DNA of 7,889 bases from Peptococcaceae bacterium (lineage in GTDB: Bacteria > Bacillota > Peptococcia > Peptococcales > Peptococcaceae). Every line of letters begins with the position of its first letter. The stretch's first letter is position 1. This document shows, in pieces, positions 1 through 6,645 of the stretch. Location: contig CAAEKP010000049.1 in assembly GCA_900756555.1 (NCBI GenBank), positions 1-7,889 of the forward strand. The letters are read 5' to 3'. The notes under the pieces are model-generated. The model was not told where the DNA came from. It searched no databases and saw only the letters and a list, made by a program, of their open reading frames with translations. The translations under genes and the position numbers were made by a program.

Positions 1-44
1 CCGAATTTGAGATTGTCTGGTGTGTCCTGCTGACGACTTGATAT

Positions 45-73
45 ATATTATCAGCTTTCCTCTCTTTTGTCAA
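45..73 (-). promoter_or_regulatory. Strong outward-facing sigma-A promoter with upstream A-tracts
   Basis: On the minus strand a perfect -35 box TTGACA (68-73) is followed after exactly 17 bases by TAATAT (45-50). Transcription would start near position 38 and leave the window. Upstream of the -35, the minus strand has A-runs at about 77-83, 89-94, 98-102 and 104-107, spaced roughly one helical turn, as in UP elements. The transcribed gene lies outside the window. A stable RNA or a highly expressed gene is possible but is only inference. Confidence 0.6.
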
Positions 74-157
74 CTCTTTTTTTCATTCTTTTTTCCCTTT
101 TTGTTTTCCTCTGCACAGCATGCTATTTTACACCCTTTTACTCCTGCTTTCCGACAA

Positions 158-200
158 TAAAAAAGCCTGCCCAACAGTGTCCTCTCCTGACGGGCAAGCC
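158..200 (-). terminator. Rho-independent terminator of the envelope gene cluster
   Basis: On the minus strand an 8-bp stem (GCTTGCCC at 192-199 pairing with GGGCAGGC at 165-172, one G-U pair) is followed directly by six T residues (159-164). It lies about 25 bases after the stop codon of the SH3 protein gene and closes the minus-strand cluster. Confidence 0.8.
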
Positions 201-223
201 TTTCCCTTCTAATTTATTACAGT

Positions 224-859
224 TTAATTTGCTGTCACATCCACATACTCAGCCGATACATACCCTTGCAGACCATCGCTGGTGATAATCTGATACCAGC
301 CGCTCTCCTCACTGACAATCTGCACCGTATCACCTTTATCGACCTGACCTATTACTTTGCCATTCATATTGCCCTGTGCCCGCACACGCAGACTGCCCTC
401 CTGAGTAGCAATGATGCCTGTCTGTTCCGCCTGCTGTCCATCAGCATTGTTGTCTGCCGGATTGTCCTGTCCTGTTTTATCTTTTCCACCCAGCAATCCG
501 CTCAGGAAGCCTCCGCTTTTTTCTGTTTTATCCTGTTCAGCAGGTTCCTGCTCCGCTTCTGGCTCCACCGCTGAATCTTCATCCTGCTTGCTGACTGTGG
601 CAGGCTTTACATTATAAGTGATGCCTTCATATTTACTACCTGTCGCAATTTTAGATTCTTCCAGACCCTCCGGGCGTAGCTTCTCCTGCTCACTGACAAA
701 CTGAGCCACAGCCACATTTTCCTGCACCTGCCCCAGCCCATCAGCCAGTGACAAATCCTCCTGCCCGTTTTGATGCGCTACATAGGCATAAGCACCGCCG
801 CATACGCCGCCCAGCAAAAATGTAATGACTGATACCACTGCAATTCTTTTGATTCTCAT
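224..859 (-). CDS. Membrane-anchored bacterial SH3-domain protein
   Basis: A 211-residue protein. Residues about 5-27 form one hydrophobic segment after basic residues (MRIKR), so it is probably an N-terminal membrane anchor or uncleaved signal, with the rest outside the membrane. Residues about 93-147 are an acidic, Gln/Glu/Asp-rich low-complexity linker with a short GGFLSGLLGG patch. Residues about 148-208 match the bacterial SH3 (SH3_3/SH3b) fold, with GSLRVRAQGN, a G-x-V-x-x-G-D-x-V core, SGWYQI and GYVSAEYV. Such domains usually bind cell wall or target proteins to it. The start is supported by AGGAGG (867-872) 7 bases before the ATG. The gene begins 20 bases after the transferase gene and is followed by a terminator, so the two are probably co-transcribed. 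There is no visible catalytic domain; the exact role is unknown. Confidence 0.85.
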   Translation of the reverse strand: MRIKRIAVVSVITFLLGGVCGGAYAYVAHQNGQEDLSLADGLGQVQENVAVAQFVSEQEKLRPEGLEESKIATGSKYEGITYNVKPATVSKQDEDSAVEPEAEQEPAEQDKTEKSGGFLSGLLGGKDKTGQDNPADNNADGQQAEQTGIIATQEGSLRVRAQGNMNGKVIGQVDKGDTVQIVSEESGWYQIITSDGLQGYVSAEYVDVTAN

Positions 860-879
860 GGAAGCGCCTCCTGTGCTTT

Positions 880-1899
880 TTACTCGTCCTTCTTACCAAT
901 CACGCCGATTTTAACAGCAGCGTAAATGATTACCACAGAAATCACTGCCAGCAGGCAGATGCCCTGGGTAGAGTTCAGGTAGGTCATAATCAATCCGCAC
1001 AGCGCCAGTACAGCGCTCACTGCGTAAATAATCAGCACCGTATCACGATGGCTGAAGCCATAATTTAATAAGCAATGATGCAAATGATGTTTGTCCGGCT
1101 TAAAAATAGGTTTATGGTTGATTTTGCGCCGGATAATGGCAAACAAGGTATCCAAAATTGGAATAGCCAACACCAGGATTGGCGTTACCAGAGATAACAA
1201 GGTAAAACTTTTAGCTACCCCCATCACTGCAAACACCGCCAGATTGTAGCCCAGAAACATGGAACCGGTATCTCCCATAAAAATTTTAGCCGGATTAAAG
1301 TTATACCGCAAAAAGCCCAGCGTTGCCCCCATCAGAATCATAGCCATAGAAGCCATCTCCAGCTGACCGCCAGCATAGCCCGAAATCGCCATAGTAGCCG
1401 CAGCAATAATAGCAATCCCTGCCGCCAGCCCGTCCAGCCCGTCAATCAGATTGACTGCATTGATGATGGCCACAATCCAGATTACGGTAACAGGAATACT
1501 GGCAAAGGACAGGAAGAAGGTGTCGCCGTGAAAAATATTGGTCATAAAATCAACCCGCACACCAAAAGCCACTACAATACAGGCTGCCACAATCTGACCC
1601 ACCAGTTTCACTTTTGCGGGAATGTCCTTCATATCATCCACAATCCCCACCAGTACCAGCACAGTGCCGCCTAAAAACAGACCCAGCAGCTCTTTGGACA
1701 TACTGTGGCTCAGAAACAGCACAACAAAGAAGCTGACATAAATGGCCAGCCCACCCATGCGTGGCATAATTTTTGTATGCACCTTGCGGGCATTTGGCTT
1801 GTCCACCGCGCCAATCTTCACTGCCAGCTTTGCTACACCAGGAACCAGCAGCAGACTGAGAATCAGCGCAATAAGCGCCATAATAACATCTTTTAACAT
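880..1899 (-). CDS. Undecaprenyl-phosphate sugar-1-phosphate transferase (TagO/WecA/MraY-like)
   Basis: A polytopic membrane protein of 339 residues from the preferred start, the usual size for this family. Family enzymes transfer a sugar-1-phosphate, typically GlcNAc-1-P from UDP-GlcNAc, to undecaprenyl phosphate, the first step of teichoic acid, O-antigen or secondary wall polymer synthesis. Visible motifs: PRMGGLAIY (46-54), VDDMKD (87-92), NAVNLIDGLDG (147-157), FNPAKIFMGDTGS (201-213) with the catalytic-region Asp, and the His-rich cytoplasmic loop DKHHLHH (269-275). About ten hydrophobic segments surround them. An upstream in-frame ATG at 1924-1926 exists, but GGAGG (1908-1912) lies 8 bases before the ATG at 1897-1899, so the shorter start is chosen. 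The loop sequence favours WecA/TagO over true MraY. The sugar specificity cannot be told from sequence alone. Confidence 0.92.
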   Translation of the reverse strand: MLKDVIMALIALILSLLLVPGVAKLAVKIGAVDKPNARKVHTKIMPRMGGLAIYVSFFVVLFLSHSMSKELLGLFLGGTVLVLVGIVDDMKDIPAKVKLVGQIVAACIVVAFGVRVDFMTNIFHGDTFFLSFASIPVTVIWIVAIINAVNLIDGLDGLAAGIAIIAAATMAISGYAGGQLEMASMAMILMGATLGFLRYNFNPAKIFMGDTGSMFLGYNLAVFAVMGVAKSFTLLSLVTPILVLAIPILDTLFAIIRRKINHKPIFKPDKHHLHHCLLNYGFSHRDTVLIIYAVSAVLALCGLIMTYLNSTQGICLLAVISVVIIYAAVKIGVIGKKDE

Positions 1900-1958
1900 A
1901 GTTTCTGCCTCCGAAAACTTCAACATAAAATACTTTGTAATAGACTATATCCGCAATT

Positions 1959-1987
1959 ACTTTACCGCATTCTGTCCAAATTTGCAA
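1959..1987 (-). promoter_or_regulatory. Promoter of the TagO/WecA-like gene
   Basis: On the minus strand TTGCAA (1982-1987) and TAAAGT (1959-1964) are separated by 17 bases, each matching four of six consensus positions. The predicted start is about 50 bases before the coding start at 1899. It lies in the 165-base gap after csaB, so the transferase and SH3 genes may be transcribed independently of csaB. No convincing terminator is seen in this gap. Confidence 0.5.
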
Positions 1988-2064
1988 CTGTGAAAATATT
2001 CTTGCTTACCAGTTATTCTTTTTCTTTTATCATTATATCTTGCCATATTTACTGCCGCGCACAA

Positions 2065-3150
2065 CTACAGGGATTGCAGCAAAGCCGCTGGCGCTTTGGC
2101 CTGCCGCGCCATAATCTCCATATTGCGCCGTTGCATGGTGCGTTCCTGCTCGGTCTGCTGCCCCAGCCGCTGCATAGCCTGAATCAGCTGTTCCGCGTCC
2201 ACACTGTCCACCGCAAAGCATTCCTGCTGACGAATTAACTGCATAAAGCTGGTTACTTTCGGGTCATAGGATAAACCAATCAATGGCTTCAGCAACGCCG
2301 CGCCCATAATCAAGCTGTGCAGACGCATCCCCATAACCAAATCAGCATTCTTCAGGATCGCCATCGTTTCCTGCGGACTGTAATTGTCCGTTAAAATCAC
2401 AGCCTGTCCCTTCATAAGAGAAGCAATCTTCCGCCCCGCCTCCACATCCTCTGGATAATGGAACGGCAGCAACACCACCTGCCAGCCCTGCTGCACCGCC
2501 GCATCACAGCTTCTGGCAATCTCCGCAAAAAACTGCTCCGAATGCGCCCAGTTGCGAGCCGCCACCATCATGGTCTTTTTGCCGGAATCCCAGCCGGAAT
2601 CATCCTGCTCCAGCAGCTTCTTACCCAGCGTTTCATCCACTTCATCGGCAGTGATGCCCAGCACCGGGTCCACGCAGACCAGAATTTCCCGATAAACACC
2701 CATCTCTATCAATTCATTGCGCGAATCAAAATCCCGCACAGTGATGCCCTGCACCTTATTCAGAATTTTTGCCGTCATTGCCCGATTACGCCCATCCTGC
2801 ACCGGGCCAATCCCCTGGGCATACACCAGCACCTTTTTGCGCATCTTCTGCGCCATCCAGATAATCCCCAGATAATATAAGATACCGTTTTTGCTGGTAA
2901 CATCCTGCAACAGACTGCCGCCGCCGCTGATTAATACATCACATTGCTTGATGGCTTTCAATAAATCCAGCTTGCCCCAGCGATTAACCGCCTTCACCTG
3001 CAACTGTGCCGCTGTTTTTTCCGGTTGATTGGACAATACCGTGATATCCACATCGGGCATGGTTTCCCGCAGCGCCTGCACAATGGCAAACAACACCGCG
3101 TCGTCCCCGGCATTGTCAAAGCCATAATATCCTGATAATAAAACCTTCAT
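2065..3150 (-). CDS. csaB: Polysaccharide pyruvyl transferase CsaB
   Basis: A 361-residue soluble enzyme with no membrane segment. CsaB adds pyruvate ketal to a cell-wall polysaccharide, creating the ligand bound by SLH domains of S-layer and surface proteins; phosphoenolpyruvate is the donor in the family. Family features seen: N-terminal GYYGFDNAGDDAVL (7-20), the glycine turn in LISGGGSLLQD (73-83), YAQGIGPV (110-117), VRDFDSRNEL (138-147), LPFHYPEDVEAG (228-239), and the C-terminal MGMRLHSLIMGA (273-284) followed by GLSYDPKV. The length matches the family and both Rossmann-like halves are complete. The start ATG overlaps the TGA of the upstream DUF5693 gene (ATGA), with GAGGGA in that gene's last codons as SD, implying translational coupling. 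Genes of this family next to DUF5693 are a recurrent Firmicute pairing. Confidence 0.95.
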   Translation of the reverse strand: MKVLLSGYYGFDNAGDDAVLFAIVQALRETMPDVDITVLSNQPEKTAAQLQVKAVNRWGKLDLLKAIKQCDVLISGGGSLLQDVTSKNGILYYLGIIWMAQKMRKKVLVYAQGIGPVQDGRNRAMTAKILNKVQGITVRDFDSRNELIEMGVYREILVCVDPVLGITADEVDETLGKKLLEQDDSGWDSGKKTMMVAARNWAHSEQFFAEIARSCDAAVQQGWQVVLLPFHYPEDVEAGRKIASLMKGQAVILTDNYSPQETMAILKNADLVMGMRLHSLIMGAALLKPLIGLSYDPKVTSFMQLIRQQECFAVDSVDAEQLIQAMQRLGQQTEQERTMQRRNMEIMARQAKAPAALLQSL

Positions 3151-5108
3151 CGCGATCCCTCTTTCTGTTCCAGACGATGATAAATTTTCAATAAAAGCTG
3201 CACTGCCAAAAGCAGCAGCACTCCCAGCACAATCCCCAGCACCAGACCATTAAAGCTGCGCTGTAAAGACATCAGCAGCGCAGTGTGAATGTGCGCATAA
3301 GTATTCACCAGCGACACCTGACCAATAACAGCCGGGATGGTTAAAATCCAGTTTCGTTTGCTGGCACCCAGCCAGAACAGCAGCAAGGTCAATGGATAAC
3401 CAATGAGAAATTCCTTGCTGCGGGGCCGCACGCCCATCACATCATTCAGGAAATTACGCATGGCCGCCTCGCCTGTGCTCAGCTCCGCCGTGGTATTCCC
3501 GGTACGGCTGATATAAATAAACCCGGCTACCGCCACGACTGCGCCCAGCAGCGCCCATTTATAATCTAACGCCTTGTCCAGCAGCTGTTTTACTGTAGCG
3601 ATTGGTTTCTCCGCCTTCCAGATATAAAGAATGAACGGTACCGCCACGATTGGGATAACGTGTGCGATTTTTACGCCCATAAAGCCGTCCAGCTTCAGCA
3701 TGAATAACACATCCGCCAGCAAGCCCACCATCAGCACAGCGCCAATATAGCTCAGCGCGCACATAGCCAGCAGCGCCAGAACTGATTTACCCACCGACCG
3801 TTTTTCCGGCTTCATCACCAGCAGGCAGGATAAGGTTGGGAAGGTGATTACGCTCAGCAGCGCCATCATCTTCTTCGCCAGCACAGGGCTGATATGTAGC
3901 AGCCCAATCCAGATAACCGTGCCGCCCACCAGAGCCAGCACGCCCAGCTTAGGCAGACCCATTTCCAGCAGCACCAGCATCACGCCGGCAGCCACACCCA
4001 TGCCGATTAAATACAATATAATATTGCGGGCGTCAATACTGCCCGGTTTTTCATAAGGCTGATCCAGATGAAATCCAGATTCCAGCAGACCTGTCTGAAT
4101 GGATTCCAGATAGTCCAAATTTTCCTGCAATGCAGTGCCGGGCGTGGTAATATCAAAGAAACGCACCAGCAGACTGCGCATATTCCGTTCCCGTGCCGCC
4201 AGCATCCAGCGGTCCAGCGCAGTGTCCGGCTCAAACTTGCTCATCTCACCGTTGGAGATTGTGTGCAGACGAATGACATCTTTGTTTAACAACACTCCCA
4301 GCTGATTTAACCCCTTCTGGTCAGAAAACTCAATGCTGCCGATTGTCACCAGTGGATTGCCTTCATTGTCTTTTAATAAATCCGCCAGCGTGCGCACCGA
4401 ATCGGGATAACCCGGCAGCTCTTTATCATTGAATAACAGATACGCCAGATTTGGCATCGCTTTCACTTCATCCGTCACCGCACGCAGCGCATCATCGCTA
4501 GGATTATCCCAGCTGCGCAGCTGCGGCACAGTGGCAAACCCGGCAGCAGCCATGCGCTCAATACCGGCCTGATTGAATCCCACGCCAATATCCGCCACCT
4601 TGGTCATCTGGGTGGACAATTCCACATTGCCGTTAGGCACCATCACCGGCACCGTCACCACCGGCACCTGCCCCGGATAATATTCAGCCCCGGCGATTTT
4701 CAGCAACGTGTGCTTCTGCACCTGTTCCGCCACCGTTGAATCCAGAATTGCTACATATAAGGTAGCATCGTTGACAGGCACATCTTTAGAAATCTGCCCG
4801 TAGAAATTTGCATTTTTAATATTGCCGCCATACTGCATGGACACCTGCCCGTTGTTGGCCAGATCGCCCAGGCTCCACTCCTTATGCAGAATAGCCGACA
4901 CGCCGCGCTGCTGCAATTCCTGCGCCAGTTCTTCCTGGCTCATATCATTGCCGTTGGCCAGCGCCACCACGTCACTATAATTCACAACCATCTGCACATT
5001 GCGATAATCAGCCTCCGACTGCATCCGTTGCCCCCACAGTGTTAAACTGCACAGTACCGCAACAGCCACCAGCAACCAGCCAGCCTGTTTCATTCGTTTT
5101 AGATTCAT
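3147..5108 (-). CDS. DUF5693 family membrane protein
   Basis: A 653-residue protein from the preferred start. It has one N-terminal transmembrane helix (about 8-24), a long extracytoplasmic region (about 25-360) and a C-terminal block of roughly eight to nine hydrophobic helices (about 362-642). The outer region carries repeated alpha/beta-like units (QRGVSAILHKEWSLGDL; AGFATVPQLRSW; LVTIGSIEFSDQKGLNQLG; VIRLHTISNGEM), which may be a TIM-barrel-like fold; that is inference. The architecture and its overlap with csaB fit DUF5693, whose function I do not know to be established. The context suggests a part in assembly, export or modification of the polymer that CsaB pyruvylates. An upstream ATG at 5124-5126 exists, but GGGAG (5116-5120) lies 7 bases before the ATG at 5106-5108, so that start is preferred. 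No frame disruption is seen. Confidence 0.85.
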   Translation of the reverse strand: MNLKRMKQAGWLLVAVAVLCSLTLWGQRMQSEADYRNVQMVVNYSDVVALANGNDMSQEELAQELQQRGVSAILHKEWSLGDLANNGQVSMQYGGNIKNANFYGQISKDVPVNDATLYVAILDSTVAEQVQKHTLLKIAGAEYYPGQVPVVTVPVMVPNGNVELSTQMTKVADIGVGFNQAGIERMAAAGFATVPQLRSWDNPSDDALRAVTDEVKAMPNLAYLLFNDKELPGYPDSVRTLADLLKDNEGNPLVTIGSIEFSDQKGLNQLGVLLNKDVIRLHTISNGEMSKFEPDTALDRWMLAARERNMRSLLVRFFDITTPGTALQENLDYLESIQTGLLESGFHLDQPYEKPGSIDARNIILYLIGMGVAAGVMLVLLEMGLPKLGVLALVGGTVIWIGLLHISPVLAKKMMALLSVITFPTLSCLLVMKPEKRSVGKSVLALLAMCALSYIGAVLMVGLLADVLFMLKLDGFMGVKIAHVIPIVAVPFILYIWKAEKPIATVKQLLDKALDYKWALLGAVVAVAGFIYISRTGNTTAELSTGEAAMRNFLNDVMGVRPRSKEFLIGYPLTLLLFWLGASKRNWILTIPAVIGQVSLVNTYAHIHTALLMSLQRSFNGLVLGIVLGVLLLLAVQLLLKIYHRLEQKEGSR

Positions 5109-5143
5109 ATCAGCACTCCCTTGCATTTTACAATTATTAGTTC

Positions 5144-5173
5144 ATTGTATCACAGATAGAATCACTTTTTCAA
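5144..5173 (-). promoter_or_regulatory. Promoter of the DUF5693-csaB operon
   Basis: On the minus strand TTGAAA (5168-5173, five of six) and TACAAT (5144-5149, five of six) are separated by 18 bases. Transcription should start near 5137, giving a leader of about 30 bases before the DUF5693 start codon. Confidence 0.7.
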
Positions 5174-5254
5174 TCATTGCCGCTATATTGTTATTTTATC
5201 CGAAAAACTAACCGCTGGTTACATTTTTGCACCGTCCGATTAACTATCGCTCCA

Positions 5255-5283
5255 TTGTGTCAGCAGACCATATTTGCTATGAT
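5255..5283 (+). promoter_or_regulatory. Divergent promoter reading into an apparently truncated gene
   Basis: On the plus strand TTGTGT (5255-5260) and TATGAT (5278-5283) are separated by exactly 17 bases. They are followed by GGAGG (5299-5303) and two consecutive ATG codons. The arrangement is that of a functional gene start facing away from the DUF5693 operon. Confidence 0.5.
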
Positions 5284-5311
5284 GAAAGCAGAAAAAACGG
5301 AGGTGCAAATG

Positions 5312-5359
5312 ATGAAAATAAATCAAATTATTCGTGAAAAACGCCAGCATCAAAAAAAG
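5312..5359 (+). pseudogene. Possible remnant of the 5' end of an XRE-type HTH regulator gene
   Basis: After GGAGG (5299-5303) and an 8-base spacer, the ATG at 5312 begins MKINQIIREKRQHQKK. The pattern MKxxxIIREKR is common at the start of XRE/Cro-like helix-turn-helix proteins, but the expected continuation (GLTQ and so on) is missing. The frame runs into the terminator of the opposite-strand gene (from about 5352). The same frame stays open to 5752, but only as the antisense of a better supported minus-strand gene with Lys-rich codons, so I do not call a full gene. A deletion or rearrangement that removed the rest of a regulator would explain an intact promoter and SD. A coincidental start or a short peptide remains possible. 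Confidence 0.35.
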
Positions 5360-5386
5360 AGGAGGATGCGTTATCATCCCCCTCCT
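5352..5386 (-). terminator. Strong rho-independent terminator of the small membrane protein gene
   Basis: On the minus strand AGGAGGGGGATG (5375-5386) can pair through all 12 bases with CATCCTCCTCTT (with two G-U pairs) around the 6-base loop ATAACG. The 3' arm runs into the T-tract opposite the A-run at 5352-5358. It begins 3 bases past the stop codon of the 123-residue protein and separates that gene from the DUF5693 operon. Confidence 0.85.
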
Positions 5387-5389
5387 GAC

Positions 5390-5761
5390 TTAATGTCTGA
5401 AGTTGCCCTTCTTGGCGTTCTTCTTTTTCTTCTTTGCTTTTGGTTCTGCTTCTGGTTTGATTCCCATTTTTTCTTCTTTGGTAGGCTGTGTCATCCCAAT
5501 GCGGAACACTTCCTGCCCGGTGCGTGTGGCACGTCCCCAGCGCTCTTCATTTTTGCGTTTTTTATAGCGCCAGCTGAGGACAATGATAAACATAAAAATC
5601 AACAGCACCAATGGCATGGTCATATCGCCGTCATTGATAAAATTGGCGGCAAAGCACACCATAGCTGCCGCCGAACTGAACAGCGCCATAAAGCGCAGCA
5701 ATTCTTCGGTGGCGCGATCCCGCATTTTATCGTCAAACTTATCCCAATTTAAAAAGCTCAT
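5390..5761 (-). CDS. Small two-helix membrane protein of unknown function
   Basis: A 123-residue protein I do not recognise. Residues about 1-22 are charged and amphipathic (NWDKFDDKMRDRATEELL). Two hydrophobic segments follow (about 23-43 and 48-64) with a short acidic turn (NDGD) between them. A strongly basic tail contains RYKKRKNEERWGRATRTG and a Lys/Ala-rich stretch (AKKKKKNAKK). A basic tail suggests a cytoplasmic C-terminus, possibly contacting nucleic acid or membrane phospholipid; that is inference. The start is supported by GGGAGG (5768-5773) 6 bases before the ATG. The gene has its own TATAAT promoter and a strong terminator, so it is probably a single-gene transcript. It is real despite a long open frame on the other strand. 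Confidence 0.8.
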   Translation of the reverse strand: MSFLNWDKFDDKMRDRATEELLRFMALFSSAAAMVCFAANFINDGDMTMPLVLLIFMFIIVLSWRYKKRKNEERWGRATRTGQEVFRIGMTQPTKEEKMGIKPEAEPKAKKKKKNAKKGNFRH

Positions 5762-5778
5762 CCTGTTCCTCCCGTCTG

Positions 5779-5788
5779 TCTGTACAGA
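5779..5788. promoter_or_regulatory. Perfect 10-bp palindrome in the leader, possible operator
   Basis: TCTGTACAGA is a perfect 10-bp palindrome between the predicted transcription start (about 5797) and the SD (5768-5773) of the small membrane protein gene. Its size and position would suit a dimeric repressor site. No regulator can be named, and chance is possible. Confidence 0.25.
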
Positions 5789-5803
5789 ATTTTCCTAATC
5801 GTT

Positions 5804-5833
5804 ATTATAACAAATAGTATGGATAAATAGCAA
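5804..5833 (-). promoter_or_regulatory. Promoter of the small membrane protein gene
   Basis: On the minus strand a perfect -10 TATAAT (5804-5809) lies 18 bases from TTGCTA (5828-5833). The transcription start would be near 5797, giving a leader of about 35 bases. Confidence 0.7.
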
Positions 5834-5836
5834 GAA

Positions 5837-5865
5837 TAGACAGCAAATTCTTTTCGTGCTATACT
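5837..5865 (+). promoter_or_regulatory. Promoter of the YbaK-like deacylase gene
   Basis: On the plus strand TAGACA (5837-5842, five of six) and TATACT (5860-5865, five of six) are 17 bases apart, with an extended TG motif just before the -10 (TGCTATACT). It stands nearly back to back with the divergent minus-strand promoter: the two -35 boxes are 3 bases apart. The leader is about 105 bases and AT-rich, with no structure I trust. Confidence 0.65.
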
Positions 5866-5977
5866 TTTTTCAATTCGTTTAATTTTTTATTGATAATAAA
5901 TGTCACTCTGTTGTTTGATTTACTTCAATAAAAACAGCAGCAAATTTTTTACCGGGGATACTGTAGGAGGGGTTACT

Positions 5978-6457
5978 ATGTCGATTGAATTAGTGCGGGA
6001 GTATTTGAAAGGGTTTGGCGCGGAGGATAAGGTTCTGGAGTTTCCTGTGTCCAGTGCTACGGTAGAGTTGGCGGCACAGGCGGTGGGCTGTGAGCCGGCA
6101 CGGATTGCCAAAACGCTGTCCTTTTACAGTGAGAATGGCTGTCTGCTGGTGGTGGCCGCCGGCGATGCCAAGATTGACAACAGCAAGTTCAAGCATACCT
6201 TTGGCCGCAAAGCCAAGATGCTGGCGGCGGAGGACGTGCCTGCCATGACCAATCATGCCATTGGCGGCGTGTGTCCGTTTGGCGTGCCTGCCAACGTGCC
6301 GGTTTATCTGGATAAATCCCTGCAACGGTTTGCCACCATATTTCCAGCCTGCGGCAGCAGCAACAGTGCCATTGAGCTGGACTGCGACACCCTGTATCAA
6401 TACGCCAACGCCGCCGGCTGGGTGGACGTGTGCAAAGGCTGGCAGGACGCAGAATAG
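5978..6457 (+). CDS. YbaK/EbsC-type aminoacyl-tRNA editing deacylase
   Basis: A 159-residue cytoplasmic protein of the YbaK/ProX editing-domain superfamily. These free-standing domains hydrolyse mischarged tRNA such as Cys-tRNA(Pro) or Ala-tRNA(Pro). Visible family features: IAKTLSFY (about 43-50) with the conserved Lys45, LLVVAAGDAKID (56-67), GGVCPFGVP (96-104), VYLDKSLQRF (109-118) and the C-terminal glycine/serine loop CGSSNSAIEL (125-134). The length is complete for the family. A longer in-frame start at 5900 exists, but AGGAGG (5965-5970) sits 7 bases before the ATG at 5978, and the extra residues look non-coding. Which mischarged tRNA it edits cannot be decided from sequence. It appears to be a single-gene transcript with only a weak AT-rich hairpin after the stop. 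Confidence 0.9.
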   Translation: MSIELVREYLKGFGAEDKVLEFPVSSATVELAAQAVGCEPARIAKTLSFYSENGCLLVVAAGDAKIDNSKFKHTFGRKAKMLAAEDVPAMTNHAIGGVCPFGVPANVPVYLDKSLQRFATIFPACGSSNSAIELDCDTLYQYANAAGWVDVCKGWQDAE

Positions 6458-6519
6458 AAAAAAATCACCCAAAATAAAAACTGCATCCTTATTTTATTTA
6501 CTTTTATTTCCTTTTGTTC

Positions 6520-6553
6520 TTGACGAATATTTTTTATTATGTTAAGCTATAAA
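6520..6553 (+). promoter_or_regulatory. Candidate promoter of the antisense RNA
   Basis: TTGACG (6520-6525, five of six) is followed after 17 bases by TAAGCT (6543-6548), a poor -10 box. A better TATAAA lies at 6548-6553 but at 22 bases spacing. The -35 and the AT-rich context support a promoter, but the exact -10 is uncertain. Confidence 0.4.
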
Positions 6554-6554
6554 T

Positions 6555-6640
6555 AGTAAAGGAGTTGCCGCTTTTAGCAAGGCGGTCAGTCCAAAAAAGT
6601 TTTTGGGGTTATGCCGTCCGGCTAAGGGCGGCATTTTTTA
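6555..6640 (+). ncRNA. Putative type I antitoxin: small antisense RNA converging on the toxin gene
   Basis: A plus-strand unit of about 85 bases with no usable open reading frame. It contains a small hairpin (GCCGC 6567-6571 with GCGGT 6582-6586), a palindrome CCAAAAA/TTTTTGG (6591-6606) and a terminator hairpin (6611-6634) followed by six T. Its 3' end stops about 6 bases short of the toxin stop codon on the opposite strand, so toxin mRNA continuing past its stop codon would be complementary to it tail to tail. This layout, a short RNA convergent with a tiny hydrophobic ORF, is that of Fst/par-like type I systems. The RNA boundaries and function are inferred. Confidence 0.5.
6611..6639 (+). 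terminator. Terminator of the antisense RNA, possibly shared with the toxin mRNA
   Basis: ATGCCGTCC (6611-6619) pairs with GGGCGGCAT (6626-6634) in a 9-bp stem with one G-U pair and the loop GGCTAA, followed by six T (6634-6639). On the minus strand the same hairpin forms, but the T-run (CTTTTTT) lies about 10 bases after it, so termination of the toxin mRNA here is plausible but weaker. Confidence 0.8.
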
Positions 6641-6645
6641 TTGCT

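Noticed and set aside
266..574. Plus-strand open frame over the SH3 protein gene
   Set aside because: No SD, and biased composition typical of an antisense frame. The minus-strand gene has a clear domain and SD.
1634..1987. Minus-strand frame overlapping the transferase gene start
   Set aside because: Out-of-frame shadow of the conserved TagO/WecA-like gene, with no SD or domain.
2025..2045. TATAAT-like box after csaB on the minus strand
   Set aside because: A good -10 word (ATATAATG) but no -35 at acceptable spacing. The pair at 1959-1987 is a better promoter for the downstream gene.
5177..5752. Long plus-strand open frame of 191 codons
   Set aside because: From about 5390 it is the antisense of the minus-strand membrane protein gene, which has its own SD, promoter and terminator. 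Its Phe/Trp-rich stretch is just the complement of a Lys-rich tail. Only the first codons after 5312 are kept as a possible remnant.
6458..6510. AT-only hairpin (AAAATAA/TTATTTT) after the deacylase gene as terminator
   Set aside because: The stem has no GC pairs and could easily arise by chance in this AT-rich spacer.
6255..6545. Plus-strand frame running past the deacylase stop
   Set aside because: A shifted frame inside the deacylase gene that extends into AT-rich spacer. No SD, and a low-complexity Pro/Leu tail.
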